The notes under the pieces are model-generated. The model was not told where the DNA came from and made no database searches. It saw only the letters and a list, made by a program, of their open reading frames with translations. A program made the position numbers and the translations under genes. From the NCBI RefSeq assembly GCF_010669145.1, contig NZ_CP048632.1:2934501-2998500 (forward strand): DNA of 64,000 nucleotides, given 5' to 3'. Positions 26,450 through 35,268 of this stretch are shown one piece after another; within the stretch, counting starts at the first letter, position 1; every line of letters starts with the position of its first letter. This DNA comes from Rhizobium oryzihabitans. Its GTDB lineage: Bacteria; Pseudomonadota; Alphaproteobacteria; Rhizobiales; Rhizobiaceae.

Positions 26450-26824
26450 TTTGTGGAGTGATGCAACCCGGAATGGTTCCCGGTTGTCCAAATATGCCTG
26501 CGCCCGCGAATTTTTTGAGGCCTGTGGACACTTCCAAAAAACGCAATTGCCAGAGTCGCTTATGTATCTCGCCTGAGGTGATGGGGGAGAAGATATCCAC
26601 TGCTCAAAAAGCAAAAATGGCGACCGAGGGGTGGCAGCAGGACTCGGCCATTATACACTGATTTTAAATGATGATTCGAAACGAACCTGGTAAGCTCCAG
26701 ACAGGGTGAATGTGTAACTCTTATGGTGTCGGGCAATCGTCTCAAGTGTTGAATCCGGTTTGTGTGTGCGTTTTGTGCCCGGCGTTCAAAACAGAACATT
26801 CAGTACTGGCTGAGAAGGTGCCGC

Positions 26825-27325
26825 ATGAGCCTGATGGAATTTGAAATTGAGCGTCAGTCCAATCCCGTGGACATGATCGAGATTGTCGCCGCCTCGAACG
26901 ACTGGTCGTTCGAGCGTTCCGGCGAAGACGAGATCGCCATGACGGTGGCTGGTCACTGGGCCGATTACCACGTTTCCTTCTCCTGGATGGAGGAATTCGA
27001 GGCGCTGCATCTTGCCTGCGCCTTCGACATCAAGGTACCCGATCAGCGCGTCAACGAAGTCATTCGCCTGCTGTCGCAGGTCAATGGTCAGGTTTTGATG
27101 GGTCATTTCGATCTGTGGCGGCAGGAAGACGTCGTGATCTTCCGCCAGTCCCTGCTTCTGGCAGGCGGCGCTGAACCGAACAATCAGCAGGTTGAAGTGT
27201 TGCTTTCCAGCGCGCTGGAGGCTTGCGAACAATATTACCAGGCATTCCAGTTCGTCGTCTGGTCGGGGCTGGATGCGAAAAGTGCAATCGAAGCGGTCAT
27301 GTTCGAGACCGTCGGAGAAGCTTGA
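26825..27325 (+). CDS. YbjN domain-containing protein
   Basis: A 166-residue protein of the YbjN/CesT-like fold often found next to proC in alphaproteobacteria. The sequence shows NPVDMIEIVAASNDWSFER at the N-terminus and HFDLWRQEDVVIFRQSLLL in the middle, typical of rhizobial YbjN proteins. The molecular role is unknown; E. coli YbjN affects motility and stress. I chose the ATG at 26825 because GAGAAGGTGCCGC precedes it. Its stop lies two bases before the proC ATG, so the two are co-expressed. Confidence 0.88.
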   Translation: MSLMEFEIERQSNPVDMIEIVAASNDWSFERSGEDEIAMTVAGHWADYHVSFSWMEEFEALHLACAFDIKVPDQRVNEVIRLLSQVNGQVLMGHFDLWRQEDVVIFRQSLLLAGGAEPNNQQVEVLLSSALEACEQYYQAFQFVVWSGLDAKSAIEAVMFETVGEA

Positions 27326-27327
27326 AG

Positions 27328-28146
27328 ATGGTGTACAAGGCTTCCGGTCCGCTTGTCCTCGTCGGCGCGGGCAATATGGGCGGCGCTCTGCTTTCGGGCT
27401 GGCTGAAAAAGGGTGTGCCAGGGTCCCAGGTCATCGTCATCGATCCGCGCCCTTCCGACGCCATGCGGACGACGATTGCTGAAGCCGGTGCCACCCATAA
27501 GGAAAGCGTGCCTGAGGGCGTCAAGGCCGGCATTCTGTTCGTGGCCGTAAAGCCGCAGATGATGGACGCCGTGCTGCCGTCTCTGAAACCTCTGTTGGGG
27601 CCGGATACGGTCGTCGTGTCGATCGCAGCCGGTACCACAATCGGTACTTTCGTCGCGCATTTCGGCCCGGTTGCCGCCGTGCGGGCCATGCCCAACACGC
27701 CGGCCATGGTCGGTCGCGGTGTGACCGGGGCCTATGCGAACGAACTGGTGACGCCGGAGCTTAAAATCGTGGTGGATGGATTGCTGAAGGTCAGCGGTCC
27801 GGTCGAATGGGTGGAAACCGAAGGCGATATCGACGCGGTGACGGCCGTTTCAGGAAGCGGCCCTGCCTATGTATTCTATCTGGTGGAATGCATGGCGGAA
27901 GCCGGTCGCAAGGCTGGTCTGCCGGCGGATGTGGCCATGCGTCTGGCGCGCGAAACCGTGGCCGGTGCGGGCGAACTGCTGCACCAGTCTTCCGATGAGG
28001 CCGCGCGGCTGCGCCAGAACGTGACGTCACCGGGCGGCACCACGGCGGCGGCGCTTTCCGTGCTGATGGCCGAAGACGGCATGCAGCCCTTGTTCGACAA
28101 GGCTGTTGCTGCCGCAAAAACACGCGCTGAAGAACTGGCGGGTTGA
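27328..28146 (+). CDS. proC: Pyrroline-5-carboxylate reductase
   Basis: Catalyses the last step of proline synthesis, reducing P5C with NAD(P)H. The 272-residue protein has the N-terminal Rossmann motif [32 protein letters not shown], and the C-terminal signature GSGPAYVF plus [12 protein letters not shown]. Start MVYKASGP at 27328. It lies between ybjN and csaA with very short spacers, forming a three-gene operon. Confidence 0.96.
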   Translation: MVYKASGPLVLVGAGNMGGALLSGWLKKGVPGSQVIVIDPRPSDAMRTTIAEAGATHKESVPEGVKAGILFVAVKPQMMDAVLPSLKPLLGPDTVVVSIAAGTTIGTFVAHFGPVAAVRAMPNTPAMVGRGVTGAYANELVTPELKIVVDGLLKVSGPVEWVETEGDIDAVTAVSGSGPAYVFYLVECMAEAGRKAGLPADVAMRLARETVAGAGELLHQSSDEAARLRQNVTSPGGTTAAALSVLMAEDGMQPLFDKAVAAAKTRAEELAG

Positions 28147-28156
28147 AGGGCAGGGC

Positions 28157-28498
28157 ATGAGCGGTGAAATTTCCTATGCCGATTTCGAGAAGGTCGATAT
28201 TCGTGTCGGCACAATCGTCGAGGCAGAGCCTTTTCCCGAAGCGCGCAAGCCGGCGATCAAGGTGAAGATCGATTTCGGGCCGGAAATCGGCATCAAGAAA
28301 TCTTCCGCGCAGATCACGGTGCATTATACGCCGGAAAGCCTGATTGGCCGGCAGGTGCTGGGCGTGGTGAATTTTCCGCCACGCCAGATCGGCCCGTTCC
28401 GCTCAGAGGTTTTGACGCTGGGTTTTGCCGATGGCAATGGCGACATCGTTCTTGCCGCCGTCGAGCAGCCGGTGCCGAACGGCGAGAAAATGTGCTGA
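28157..28498 (+). CDS. csaA: tRNA-binding/CsaA-like protein
   Basis: A 113-residue stand-alone tRNA-binding OB-fold domain of the CsaA type, reported as a secretion-related chaperone and tRNA binder. [23 protein letters not shown] at residues 9-31 and [17 protein letters not shown] are family hallmarks, as is the terminal VPNGEKMC. I chose the ATG at 28157 after GAAGGGCAGGGC. It follows proC by 10 bases. Confidence 0.92.
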   Translation: MSGEISYADFEKVDIRVGTIVEAEPFPEARKPAIKVKIDFGPEIGIKKSSAQITVHYTPESLIGRQVLGVVNFPPRQIGPFRSEVLTLGFADGNGDIVLAAVEQPVPNGEKMC

Positions 28499-28625
28499 GA
28501 CAGCACAATAGCACGCAACACAGATATTACGCGGAAGGGATGTTTTCTTCGGCCATTCCGGCCTTGAACCGGAGTGACGAAAATGGGCAAAGAGGTAAAC
28601 CGCGTGAGCGTTTTGCTTCGCTTCT

Positions 28626-30005
28626 CTACGCCGGGATTTTGACGATTACCCGCAATCCGCCCATCGGGCTTTCATCCAGCGACACGTCGCCGCCATGGCC
28701 GCGGGCGATGTCGCGCACGATGGAGAGGCCAAGTCCCGTTCCCGAGGCATTGAGGTTGCGTGCTTCATCCAGCCGGAAGAACGGCTTGAACACATCCTCC
28801 CGTGACGCTTCCGGAATGCCCGGCCCATCATCATCGAAGGTCATGATGATCGAGCGCGGCGCCCTGCGTATGTCGATATGGAGATTGCTGGCGTAACGCC
28901 GTGCATTCTCCGCCAGATTGGCGACAAGGCGGGAGAGAGCATTCGGCCGCGCGATGATGTTTTCGACGTTGTAAAGCTCGTAGCTGAATTTCTTGCCGTG
29001 AAGCTCGAAATCATGGCCGATCTTTTCCAGAAGCGCCGGAAGTTCGAGCGTGCCGACATCCTCCTCGACATCTGTACGGGCAAAGGTGAGATAGGCCTCC
29101 AGCATCGACTGCATGTCCTCGACATCCTTGTCGAGGCCCTCGAGGTCGGGATTATCGCCTGCCAAAGCCAGTTGCAGCTTGAAACGGGTGAGGATGGTGC
29201 GCAGGTCATGGCTGACGCCGTTCAGCATCGCCGTTCGCTGTTCCATCTGCCGCTCGATGCGTTCACGCATCAATATGAAGGCAAGGCCCGCCCGCCGGAC
29301 CTCGTCTGCGCCGCGCGGTGAATAGGCGCTGACCTTCTGGCCCCTGCCGAAATTCTCGGCCGCTTTGGCCAGCGCTTCGATGGGCTTGATCTGCCCGCGC
29401 AGGAACAGGATGGAAATGGCAATCAGGACCAGCGATGCGCCGACCATCCAGACGAGGAAGATATGGGTGTTGGAGGCATAGGCAGCACTGCGGCTGGTAA
29501 AGACGCGCAGGGTCTTGTCTTCCAGCTGGACGCGGATCTCGACCAGCGAACCGTTGCCATAGGTATCGATCCAGAACGGTCTGCCGATCTGCTGGGTCAG
29601 TTGATTGGCGAGGATCGTGTCCAGGATGGAAAACAGCGGCTCGGGTCTCGGAGCCGGCAGATCCGCCTTCGGCTCGATATAGACGCTGAGATCCAGTCTT
29701 TCGCGGGCGATGCGGATGACGCGCTGATAATCGTCTTCTTCCGGATCGGTTTGCAGAAGCTCGATGATCGCGGCGATATCGCGCGTCACCGCGGCGGAGA
29801 GACGTTCCGTCACAAGCTGCCAGTGACGCTCCATGAAGACGGCGGCGACCACGGCCTGAAGCAGGATCATTGGCAGGATGATGATCAGCAGCGAACGCGT
29901 GTAAAGCCCGGTCGGCAGCCAATGACGCAGCCATCTGCCGGACAGGCGCCACGCTTTCGCTATGCCGCTTTTCCTGACCGTGCTGAGAAAATCGAGGCTC
30001 GCCAT
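28626..30005 (-). CDS. Sensor histidine kinase, partner of the PetR-type regulator
   Basis: A 459-residue EnvZ-like kinase. TM1 is about 36-59, the periplasmic domain about 60-178, TM2 about 180-203, then HAMP, and HisKA with the phospho-acceptor in VSHDLRT near residue 265. The ATPase domain shows NLAENARRYAS, DDDGPGIP and GTGLGLSIV. The signal is unknown. It is the third gene of a MarR - OmpR-type regulator - kinase operon, 30 bases after the regulator gene. The set resembles the conserved alphaproteobacterial petP-petR-kinase arrangement. Confidence 0.93.
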   Translation of the reverse strand: MASLDFLSTVRKSGIAKAWRLSGRWLRHWLPTGLYTRSLLIIILPMILLQAVVAAVFMERHWQLVTERLSAAVTRDIAAIIELLQTDPEEDDYQRVIRIARERLDLSVYIEPKADLPAPRPEPLFSILDTILANQLTQQIGRPFWIDTYGNGSLVEIRVQLEDKTLRVFTSRSAAYASNTHIFLVWMVGASLVLIAISILFLRGQIKPIEALAKAAENFGRGQKVSAYSPRGADEVRRAGLAFILMRERIERQMEQRTAMLNGVSHDLRTILTRFKLQLALAGDNPDLEGLDKDVEDMQSMLEAYLTFARTDVEEDVGTLELPALLEKIGHDFELHGKKFSYELYNVENIIARPNALSRLVANLAENARRYASNLHIDIRRAPRSIIMTFDDDGPGIPEASREDVFKPFFRLDEARNLNASGTGLGLSIVRDIARGHGGDVSLDESPMGGLRVIVKIPA

Positions 30006-30035
30006 GCCGTCAGCCCGCCTTTCGTTTGGTGCTCG

Positions 30036-30749
30036 TCAGTCCACGCTCAGGCGGTAGCCGATGCCGCGCACAGTTTGCAGATAGACCGGGTTTGCAGGGT
30101 CGTCCTCGATCTTGCGGCGAAGACGGTTGATCTGCACGTCGATGGTTCTTTCACCCACTTCCGACTCCGCCTCGACCAGTTCGTGCCGTGGAATGGTGTC
30201 ACCGGCGCGGAGCGCAAAAAGCAGCATGATCTCCTGTTCGCGGTCCGTCAGGCGGATGGTTTCCGGGCCACGCCGCAATTCCTTTTTGGGAATGGAGAAG
30301 CTGTAGGGGCCGAACATGATCTGTTCGATCTTGGGCGTATCGGGCGAAGTGTTGCGCCGCAGGATGTTGTTGATGCGCAGGACCAGTTCACGGGGATCGA
30401 AGGGCTTGGCGAGATAATCATCCGCGCCTGCCTCCAATCCCGCGATGCGGGAATCCGCTTCCGAGCGGGCTGTCAGAAGAATGACGGGCACGGATTTGTT
30501 TTCGTTCAGCGAGCGGGTGAGTGACAGCCCGTTTTCCCCCGGCATCATCACATCGAGGATGAGGAGGTCGAAACGGATGCCCATCATCTTGCGCCGGGCT
30601 TCGGCCGCATCCGCGGCCACGGAGATGCGGTATCCCTTGTCGCCGAGAAAGCGCTGCAGGAGATCGCGGATGCGGGCGTCGTCATCGACGATCAGGAGGT
30701 GAGCGGCGTCGTCATCAGCCGGCGGGCGTTTTGTCTGTGCTGTCGCCAT
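30036..30749 (-). CDS. petR: OmpR-family response regulator (PetR-like)
   Basis: A 237-residue two-domain regulator. The receiver (about 20-135) has the acidic pair DDDAR, the phospho-Asp in LLILDVMMPG and the Lys in YLAKPFDP. The winged-helix output domain (about 145-235) ends VYLQTVRGIGYRLSVD. I chose the ATG at 30749 (GGGGAAGGCGATTGAC upstream), two bases after the MarR stop; a TTG at 30755 is the alternative. Length and context fit PetR of Rhodobacter capsulatus. The symbol is by family and context, not tested. Confidence 0.9.
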   Translation of the reverse strand: MATAQTKRPPADDDAAHLLIVDDDARIRDLLQRFLGDKGYRISVAADAAEARRKMMGIRFDLLILDVMMPGENGLSLTRSLNENKSVPVILLTARSEADSRIAGLEAGADDYLAKPFDPRELVLRINNILRRNTSPDTPKIEQIMFGPYSFSIPKKELRRGPETIRLTDREQEIMLLFALRAGDTIPRHELVEAESEVGERTIDVQINRLRRKIEDDPANPVYLQTVRGIGYRLSVD

Positions 30750-30751
30750 TG

Positions 30752-31279
30752 TCAATCGCCTTCCCCTGGTACCGGGCTTCGCATCTGCGCCAGGAACTTG
30801 CGCACGCAGGCGCGGGCCTCGGGTCCAAGCCCTTCCAGCGCCCGGTCGATGCGGCGCGATTGCGGCTCGCTCAGCGCCAGAGCCAGTTCGCGGCCCGTCA
30901 GCGTCGGATAGAGCCTGCGCTGGCGACGGTCTTCCGGGCCTGCCATCTGGCGGATGTAACCGTCGTCGATCAGTTGTTTCAGCACGCGGGCAAGGCTTTG
31001 CTTGGTGATCTGCAGTGTGTCGAGCAAATCCGCCACCGTCATGCCGGGCTGTCTGCTGACGAAATAGACCACCCGGTGATGCGCCCGGCCATATTCCAGT
31101 TTCGACAGAATGACGTCGGGATCGGAGACGAAATCGCGATAGGCGAAGAACAGCGCCTCGATCGTGTCGAAGTCAATCTTGCCGTCGTCAACCTTCGGGA
31201 GTGCCGGTGTCTGCCTAGTGGCTGCGGTTTTGAGCGATTGCGGTGGCACTGCGGTTCCTTCATATTCTGCGGCTGACAT
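30752..31279 (-). CDS. petP: MarR-family regulator (PetP-like)
   Basis: A 175-residue winged-helix protein. The MarR core is visible as YGRAHHRVVYFV (about 80-91), TVADLLDTLQITKQSLARVLKQLIDDGYI (recognition helix) and the wing EDRRQRRLYPT. I chose the ATG at 31279 (MSAAEYEG); codons to 31348 are non-conserved. It is the first gene of the MarR-OmpR-kinase operon, matching the petP-petR order known in other alphaproteobacteria. The effector is unknown. Confidence 0.88.
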   Translation of the reverse strand: MSAAEYEGTAVPPQSLKTAATRQTPALPKVDDGKIDFDTIEALFFAYRDFVSDPDVILSKLEYGRAHHRVVYFVSRQPGMTVADLLDTLQITKQSLARVLKQLIDDGYIRQMAGPEDRRQRRLYPTLTGRELALALSEPQSRRIDRALEGLGPEARACVRKFLAQMRSPVPGEGD

Positions 31280-31421
31280 GCGTCGATGCGCCAATATTCT
31301 GTAAACATAGCCGAAAATGCGTCCGCTCGGGAGAATGCCGCCGATCATTTTCTGTTGCGGTGGATAATATGCTGCGGGTGCAGGTGCAACTGGAATCCTG
31401 AGCGGCCTACCGGAAATAGAA

Positions 31422-31446
31422 AAGAGCGCGGAAAGCCCGCGCTCTT
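31422..31446 (-). terminator. Terminator of SH3/DUF1236 gene
   Basis: A 10-bp stem AAGAGCGCGG/CCGCGCTCTT. On the minus strand it is followed by TTCTATTTCC. It lies 47 bases after the stop of the SH3-domain gene. Confidence 0.8.
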
Positions 31447-31492
31447 CATTGGTTGGATACCATCTATCCGGCTTCGTGAATGCCGGCCGGTT

Positions 31493-32098
31493 CTACTGAT
31501 AGACGTAGACGATCCGGTGCGTCGATGGTTCGACCAGAACCGGCACGTCGTTCACCCGGACATAACGATACTGGTAGTCGGGGACTTCGACCAGGCGGGT
31601 GTCGGAGGGCAGGGTCGTGCCGACGACGACGTCGCCATCGAAGGTGACGGTGTCCGCAGGGTGCTCGTCCATATAGGTGATGACGGCTTCGGGCGGGGTA
31701 ATGTCCACATCGCCAACACGGCCGAGGTTCGGGTCGCCGGGATTAGGTTCCGCCTGCACGCTCGAGGTTTTCTCATATGTCACGACCGGCACGCTGAGTT
31801 CCGAGCGGCGCTGTTCGAGAACGACGGGCGAGCCCTCATACATGACATTCAGATAATCGGCATGGGCCCAGCCGCGCAGGCCGTTGACTTCGATGCGGCA
31901 CCAGCTGCTGCCTTCCATGCAGCCGTCCAGAACCGCATTGCTGCCACGGGTGGCAAGGCCGAGTTCGGGATAGTCTTCACCCGGGCCTGAGCGAACGGAA
32001 ATATCCGATGCGGTGGTGGCGACCATGGCGGCGTTTGCATAACCGGCCATGAGGGCGAAAGCGCCGCCAGCCATGAGCATTTTAAGCGTCTTGTCCAT
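31493..32098 (-). CDS. Exported SH3 / DUF1236-like protein
   Basis: A 201-residue periplasmic protein. Residues 1-24 form a signal peptide (MAGYANAA end). A bacterial SH3 domain follows (about 27-85: ISVRSGPGEDYPELG, CRIEVNGLRGWAHADYL). A proline/acid-rich linker leads to a C-terminal DUF1236-like segment with YRYVRVNDVPVLVEPSTHRIV. It probably contacts the cell wall or outer membrane; the function is unknown. The ATG at 32098 gives a clean signal peptide, and codons up to 32155 do not fit one. Confidence 0.85.
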   Translation of the reverse strand: MDKTLKMLMAGGAFALMAGYANAAMVATTASDISVRSGPGEDYPELGLATRGSNAVLDGCMEGSSWCRIEVNGLRGWAHADYLNVMYEGSPVVLEQRRSELSVPVVTYEKTSSVQAEPNPGDPNLGRVGDVDITPPEAVITYMDEHPADTVTFDGDVVVGTTLPSDTRLVEVPDYQYRYVRVNDVPVLVEPSTHRIVYVYQ

Positions 32099-32198
32099 GT
32101 GTCTCACTCCTTTTAAGACTGGAGCTACAACGTCGAAGCCACTCGCGCGTTCCACATTTTTCGTCGGAAACTCATCAAAGCATCCTGGGAATTTCCGG

Positions 32199-32217
32199 TA
32201 TATAATTGAATTATATA
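32199..32217. promoter_or_regulatory. Perfect AT palindrome in the SH3/MBL divergent region
   Basis: TATATAATTGAATTATATA is a perfect 9+1+9 palindrome between the divergent SH3 gene and the MBL hydrolase gene, 115 bases before the MBL start. It may be a repressor operator of MarR/ArsR/TetR size that overlaps a -10-like sequence. The function is inferred. Confidence 0.45.
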
Positions 32218-32331
32218 GATATTTTCAGAGAGATAAAGGCTGCTGGAAAGCAATGGGTTTCCGTCGCCATTGTGCCGAAACCAGCCGCAGGCTATAGGAA
32301 GCAGGATTTGTCAGACAAGGAGATGCGAGAA

Positions 32332-32976
32332 ATGGGAAAGTTGCAGGCGGGCATTATTCCGGTCACCCCGTTCGAACAGAACTGCACCATTCTCTTCGAT
32401 CAGGATACCAAGGAAGGGGTCGTGGTTGATCCCGGCGGGGACGTGGACGTCATCCTTCAGGTGGTCTCCGAAAACGGCATCACCCTCAAGGAAATCTGGC
32501 TGACGCACGGGCATCTCGACCATGCCGGCGGCGCCGATGAATTGCGCGAAAAGCTCTCCTTGCCGGTAATCGGTCCGCATGAGGACGATCGGCCGCTGCT
32601 GGAGAGGGTCGAGGCGCAGGCCGAAAAATACGGCATCAGCGGCCTTCGCAATGTTTTGCCGGACCAATGGCTGAAAGAGGGTGACAAGGTTTCCTTCGGC
32701 GATCATGTGTTCGAGGTCTATCATTGCCCGGGTCACGCTCCGGGCCACGTCATCTATTACAATCGCGACCAGCAATTTGCCCATGTCGGTGACGTGCTGT
32801 TTGCAGGATCGGTCGGCCGCACGGATCTGCCGGGTGGAAACCATGAGCAATTGATGGCATCCATTCGCGACAAGCTGCTGCCGCTCGGCGATGATGTCGG
32901 TTTTATCTGCGGCCATGGGCCGGGCGGGCGGCTGGGTGAGGAGAGGCGCGCCAATCCCTATCTCAAGGGTATCTGA
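32332..32976 (+). CDS. MBL-fold hydrolase (glyoxalase II-like)
   Basis: A 214-residue metallo-beta-lactamase-fold hydrolase. The zinc motif THGHLDHAGG (about 62-71), the second ligand set CPGHAPGH, the bridging Asp in HVGDVLFAGSVGRTD, and the final His in FICGHGPG are all present. This matches the YcbL/glyoxalase II-like single-domain group acting on thioesters. I chose the ATG at 32332 with AAGGAGATGCGAGAA upstream; the open frame back to 32206 is AT-rich and non-conserved. The substrate is unknown. Confidence 0.92.
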   Translation: MGKLQAGIIPVTPFEQNCTILFDQDTKEGVVVDPGGDVDVILQVVSENGITLKEIWLTHGHLDHAGGADELREKLSLPVIGPHEDDRPLLERVEAQAEKYGISGLRNVLPDQWLKEGDKVSFGDHVFEVYHCPGHAPGHVIYYNRDQQFAHVGDVLFAGSVGRTDLPGGNHEQLMASIRDKLLPLGDDVGFICGHGPGGRLGEERRANPYLKGI

Positions 32977-33009
32977 GTTACGGCATCTTGGTGCCTGTCG
33001 GCTGCGCGC

Positions 33010-33036
33010 AAAAAAACCCGGCATTCCTGCCGGGCT
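33010..33036 (-). terminator. Terminator of the cold-shock gene
   Basis: Stem CCCGGCA/TGCCGGG with a TTCC loop. On the minus strand it is followed by TTTTTT. It lies 30 bases beyond the csp stop and converges with the MBL gene, so it may serve both. Confidence 0.88.
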
Positions 33037-33064
33037 TCAACTAGAAAAGAAAGCCGTTTTAGGG

Positions 33065-33280
33065 TCAGCCAGCAATCTGCAGATTGACTGCCTTCGGGCC
33101 CTTGCCGCGACGATCCGGTTCCGTGTCGAAGCTCACTTTCTGATTTTCTGAAAGTCCGGACAGGCCGGAAGCCTGTACAGCAGAGATGTGAACAAAGATA
33201 TCAGCGCCACCATTGTCTGGCTTGATGAAGCCGAAGCCTTTGTCTGTATTGAAGAATTTTACGGTGCCAGTTTCGGCCAT
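33065..33280 (-). CDS. Cold-shock domain protein (CspA family)
   Basis: A 71-residue single OB-fold RNA/ssDNA chaperone. RNP1 is visible as KGFGFIKP (residues 14-21) and RNP2 as DIFVHIS (28-34). The end GPKAVNLQIAG is common in rhizobial Csps. AGGACCTGATGC precedes the ATG at 33280. A gene-free stretch of over 400 bases lies upstream, which fits the long leaders typical of csp mRNAs. Confidence 0.95.
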   Translation of the reverse strand: MAETGTVKFFNTDKGFGFIKPDNGGADIFVHISAVQASGLSGLSENQKVSFDTEPDRRGKGPKAVNLQIAG

Positions 33281-33442
33281 GCATCAGGTCCTTTTCGCTC
33301 TGCCCGCGTTCAGCTACAGGCAGCATTACAGTTTTGCCCCGCGAGGGCGTTGGCAGGCAGTTCTTGACTATTGAGAAAAAGGACCTTCACAGCGGGAAGT
33401 AATGGCGTTCTCATCCAACGTTTTTCGTCCCACCGCCCGAGG

Positions 33443-33473
33443 TTTATAGCGTCCCCAGTGCGCAAATTTATAG
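33443..33473 (-). promoter_or_regulatory. Tandem CTATAAA -10-like boxes in csp leader region
   Basis: On the minus strand CTATAAA occurs twice, about 24 bases apart, within a short imperfect repeat (TTGCGnn...CTATAAA). It lies 160-190 bases before the csp start. It could be two alternate promoters giving a long 5' leader. The remaining gap 33281-33724 shows no convincing gene. Confidence 0.35.
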
Positions 33474-33724
33474 GCCTTCCCATGCTCGCAAATTGCCCGA
33501 ACCGCGGTAGAGTGATGCGTTTATTTAAAATTGGCAAGCAAAAGTTTTCACGGGCTTTTTGTCAGATAAAAAACCTGCGGTAGAATTACTGCGTGGAATC
33601 GCATATTTTTTTCGCATAATCGATTGTTGATGAAATAATTGCCGTTCACCTTTGGTTTTCCCGGCAAAATTTGAATATCGAACCTCGATTTTTCAGCGAA
33701 TGAGAAAAATACGTTCTTTTGGCG

Positions 33725-34627
33725 TCAGGCCGTTCCAGCCATGGATTTTTGCCGCTTTCGCGTCAGCTCCGGCACCAGTTCGACGATCAATATGGCGACG
33801 AAAATGATCAGGCAGCCGACATAACCTGCGTTGGAAATGGTTTCCTTCAGGAAAACCGAGGCCAGCAAAGCGCCGAAAAGCGCCTCTGAGGACAGGAATA
33901 TCGCCGCCTGCGGCGCCGTCGTGTAACGCTGGCCGATGACCTGCAGCACAAAGGCGAGGCCGGAGGAAACGAGGCCGACATAGAGAATTTCCGCCAGCGA
34001 TGCCTCGATGGACGCCATGCTGATGGGTTCGAAGACCACCCCGATCATGCAACTCAAAAGGGAGCAAACCGCAAACTGGGTGCAGGAAAGCGCCAGAGGC
34101 CGCTCGCTTTCGGAGACGAAACGGCCCGCGAGCGTGATCTGGATCGCCCAGAAGAAGGCGCAGATGATGCTGAGAATATCGCCGCGCGTCAGCGTTTCGA
34201 ACGCGCCGCCGGAGAGCAGGAAAATGCCACCCAGCATCATCAGGGCGCAGGGCCAGACGATCCAGTGGGGGTGGCGCCGGTAAAGGACGACGGCGATGAC
34301 CGGAACGAAGATGACGTAGAGCCCGGTCAGGAAGCTGGAATTAGTGACGGTCGTGGTCAAAAGCCCGACCTGCTGGGTGGTGGCGCCGCCAAACAGGGCG
34401 AGGCCCACGAGAATGAAGCTGCCAATCTCCCTGCGGCGCGGCGGCGATTTTTTCGAACGGGTTTCCATCATCGCAAATGGCAAAACGGCGATGGCGGCAA
34501 TGGCGAAACGCAGGCCGACGAACCAGAACGGGCCGATCGAGGCCATGGCGGAGGATTGGGCGACAAAGCCACCTCCCCAGATCGCTGCGGCGAGCAGAAG
34601 CAGCATATTGGCCTGAATACGCGTCAT
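33725..34627 (-). CDS. EamA/DMT-family transporter
   Basis: A 300-residue drug/metabolite exporter with ten TM helices in two EamA repeats (about 5-135 and 150-285). AAAIWGGGFVAQ at the start and LLSSEALFGALLASVFLKE in the second repeat are family marks. The substrate is unknown; relatives export amino acids or nucleotides. I chose the ATG at 34627; a GTG at 34642 is an alternative, and no strong ribosome site decides. It is monocistronic. Confidence 0.9.
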   Translation of the reverse strand: MTRIQANMLLLLAAAIWGGGFVAQSSAMASIGPFWFVGLRFAIAAIAVLPFAMMETRSKKSPPRRREIGSFILVGLALFGGATTQQVGLLTTTVTNSSFLTGLYVIFVPVIAVVLYRRHPHWIVWPCALMMLGGIFLLSGGAFETLTRGDILSIICAFFWAIQITLAGRFVSESERPLALSCTQFAVCSLLSCMIGVVFEPISMASIEASLAEILYVGLVSSGLAFVLQVIGQRYTTAPQAAIFLSSEALFGALLASVFLKETISNAGYVGCLIIFVAILIVELVPELTRKRQKSMAGTA

Positions 34628-34810
34628 GATTGGCACCAGCACAGCAGGGGCCGGAAGATCATTCAGTCACGGCCTTGGAAATTCGGGGATTTTTTGAAAT
34701 GTCGATCCGACGGTTTCGCTGGTGCTTTAGCAGCAAGCTGCCGATGCCGCAAGTCAGGGGAGATGGCCACAGCGGGTGCGGGAGCCGATGCCACCCTTTA
34801 TGGTGGCGGC

Positions 34811-35122
34811 CTATTTGAAGCGGCGGGCTTCATCCTTCAGGCTTCGCCGGGTGAGTGTGAGGCCGCCTATGCCGAGGCCGATGAAGGCTGCGGCCGACAG
34901 AATGATAAGCAGCATGTGAGGACCCGCCTGCGATGTTGTCGCCACCTGCGGGATAGCGGATGTGTGCAGGGTATCGACCGCCTGAGACGCTGCATTTGCC
35001 GAGGTTGCAATGCCGGCTGCCATGGTGACAATGACAAGAAACGCCGCGACCGCCATCCAGAGCGAGAACAGCGTTCTCTGCGCCCTTAACCTTTCAACGG
35101 AAGTCCGATCGTTGGTAAACAT
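34811..35122 (-). CDS. Small two-TM membrane protein, unknown
   Basis: A 103-residue protein that I do not recognise. It has a charged N-terminus (TNDRTSVERLRAQRT), TM1 (about 19-42), an Ala/Thr/Ser-rich periplasmic loop, TM2 (about 68-88) and a basic tail (TRRSLKDEARRFK). AAGAGGCAATCGCC precedes the ATG at 35122, and it has GC-rich coding like its neighbours. It stands alone between the EamA and EAL genes. No function is inferred. Confidence 0.6.
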   Translation of the reverse strand: MFTNDRTSVERLRAQRTLFSLWMAVAAFLVIVTMAAGIATSANAASQAVDTLHTSAIPQVATTSQAGPHMLLIILSAAAFIGLGIGGLTLTRRSLKDEARRFK

Positions 35123-35268
35123 GGCGATTGCCTCTTGTCCCTGTTCCTGAAGGATAAAAGAGGCTTCGAAATGGACGGCTTGGAGACCGAATTCTGGCGT
35201 TCCAGAGTATTTATTGTGGCGATATTGCGGCAAGGCCGCTTATGGGGCCGTTGCCGCCGCCAATGGCG

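Noticed and set aside
33310..33537. 75-codon minus-strand frame in the csp upstream region
   Set aside because: No ribosome site and no family resemblance. It overlaps the likely csp promoter/leader.
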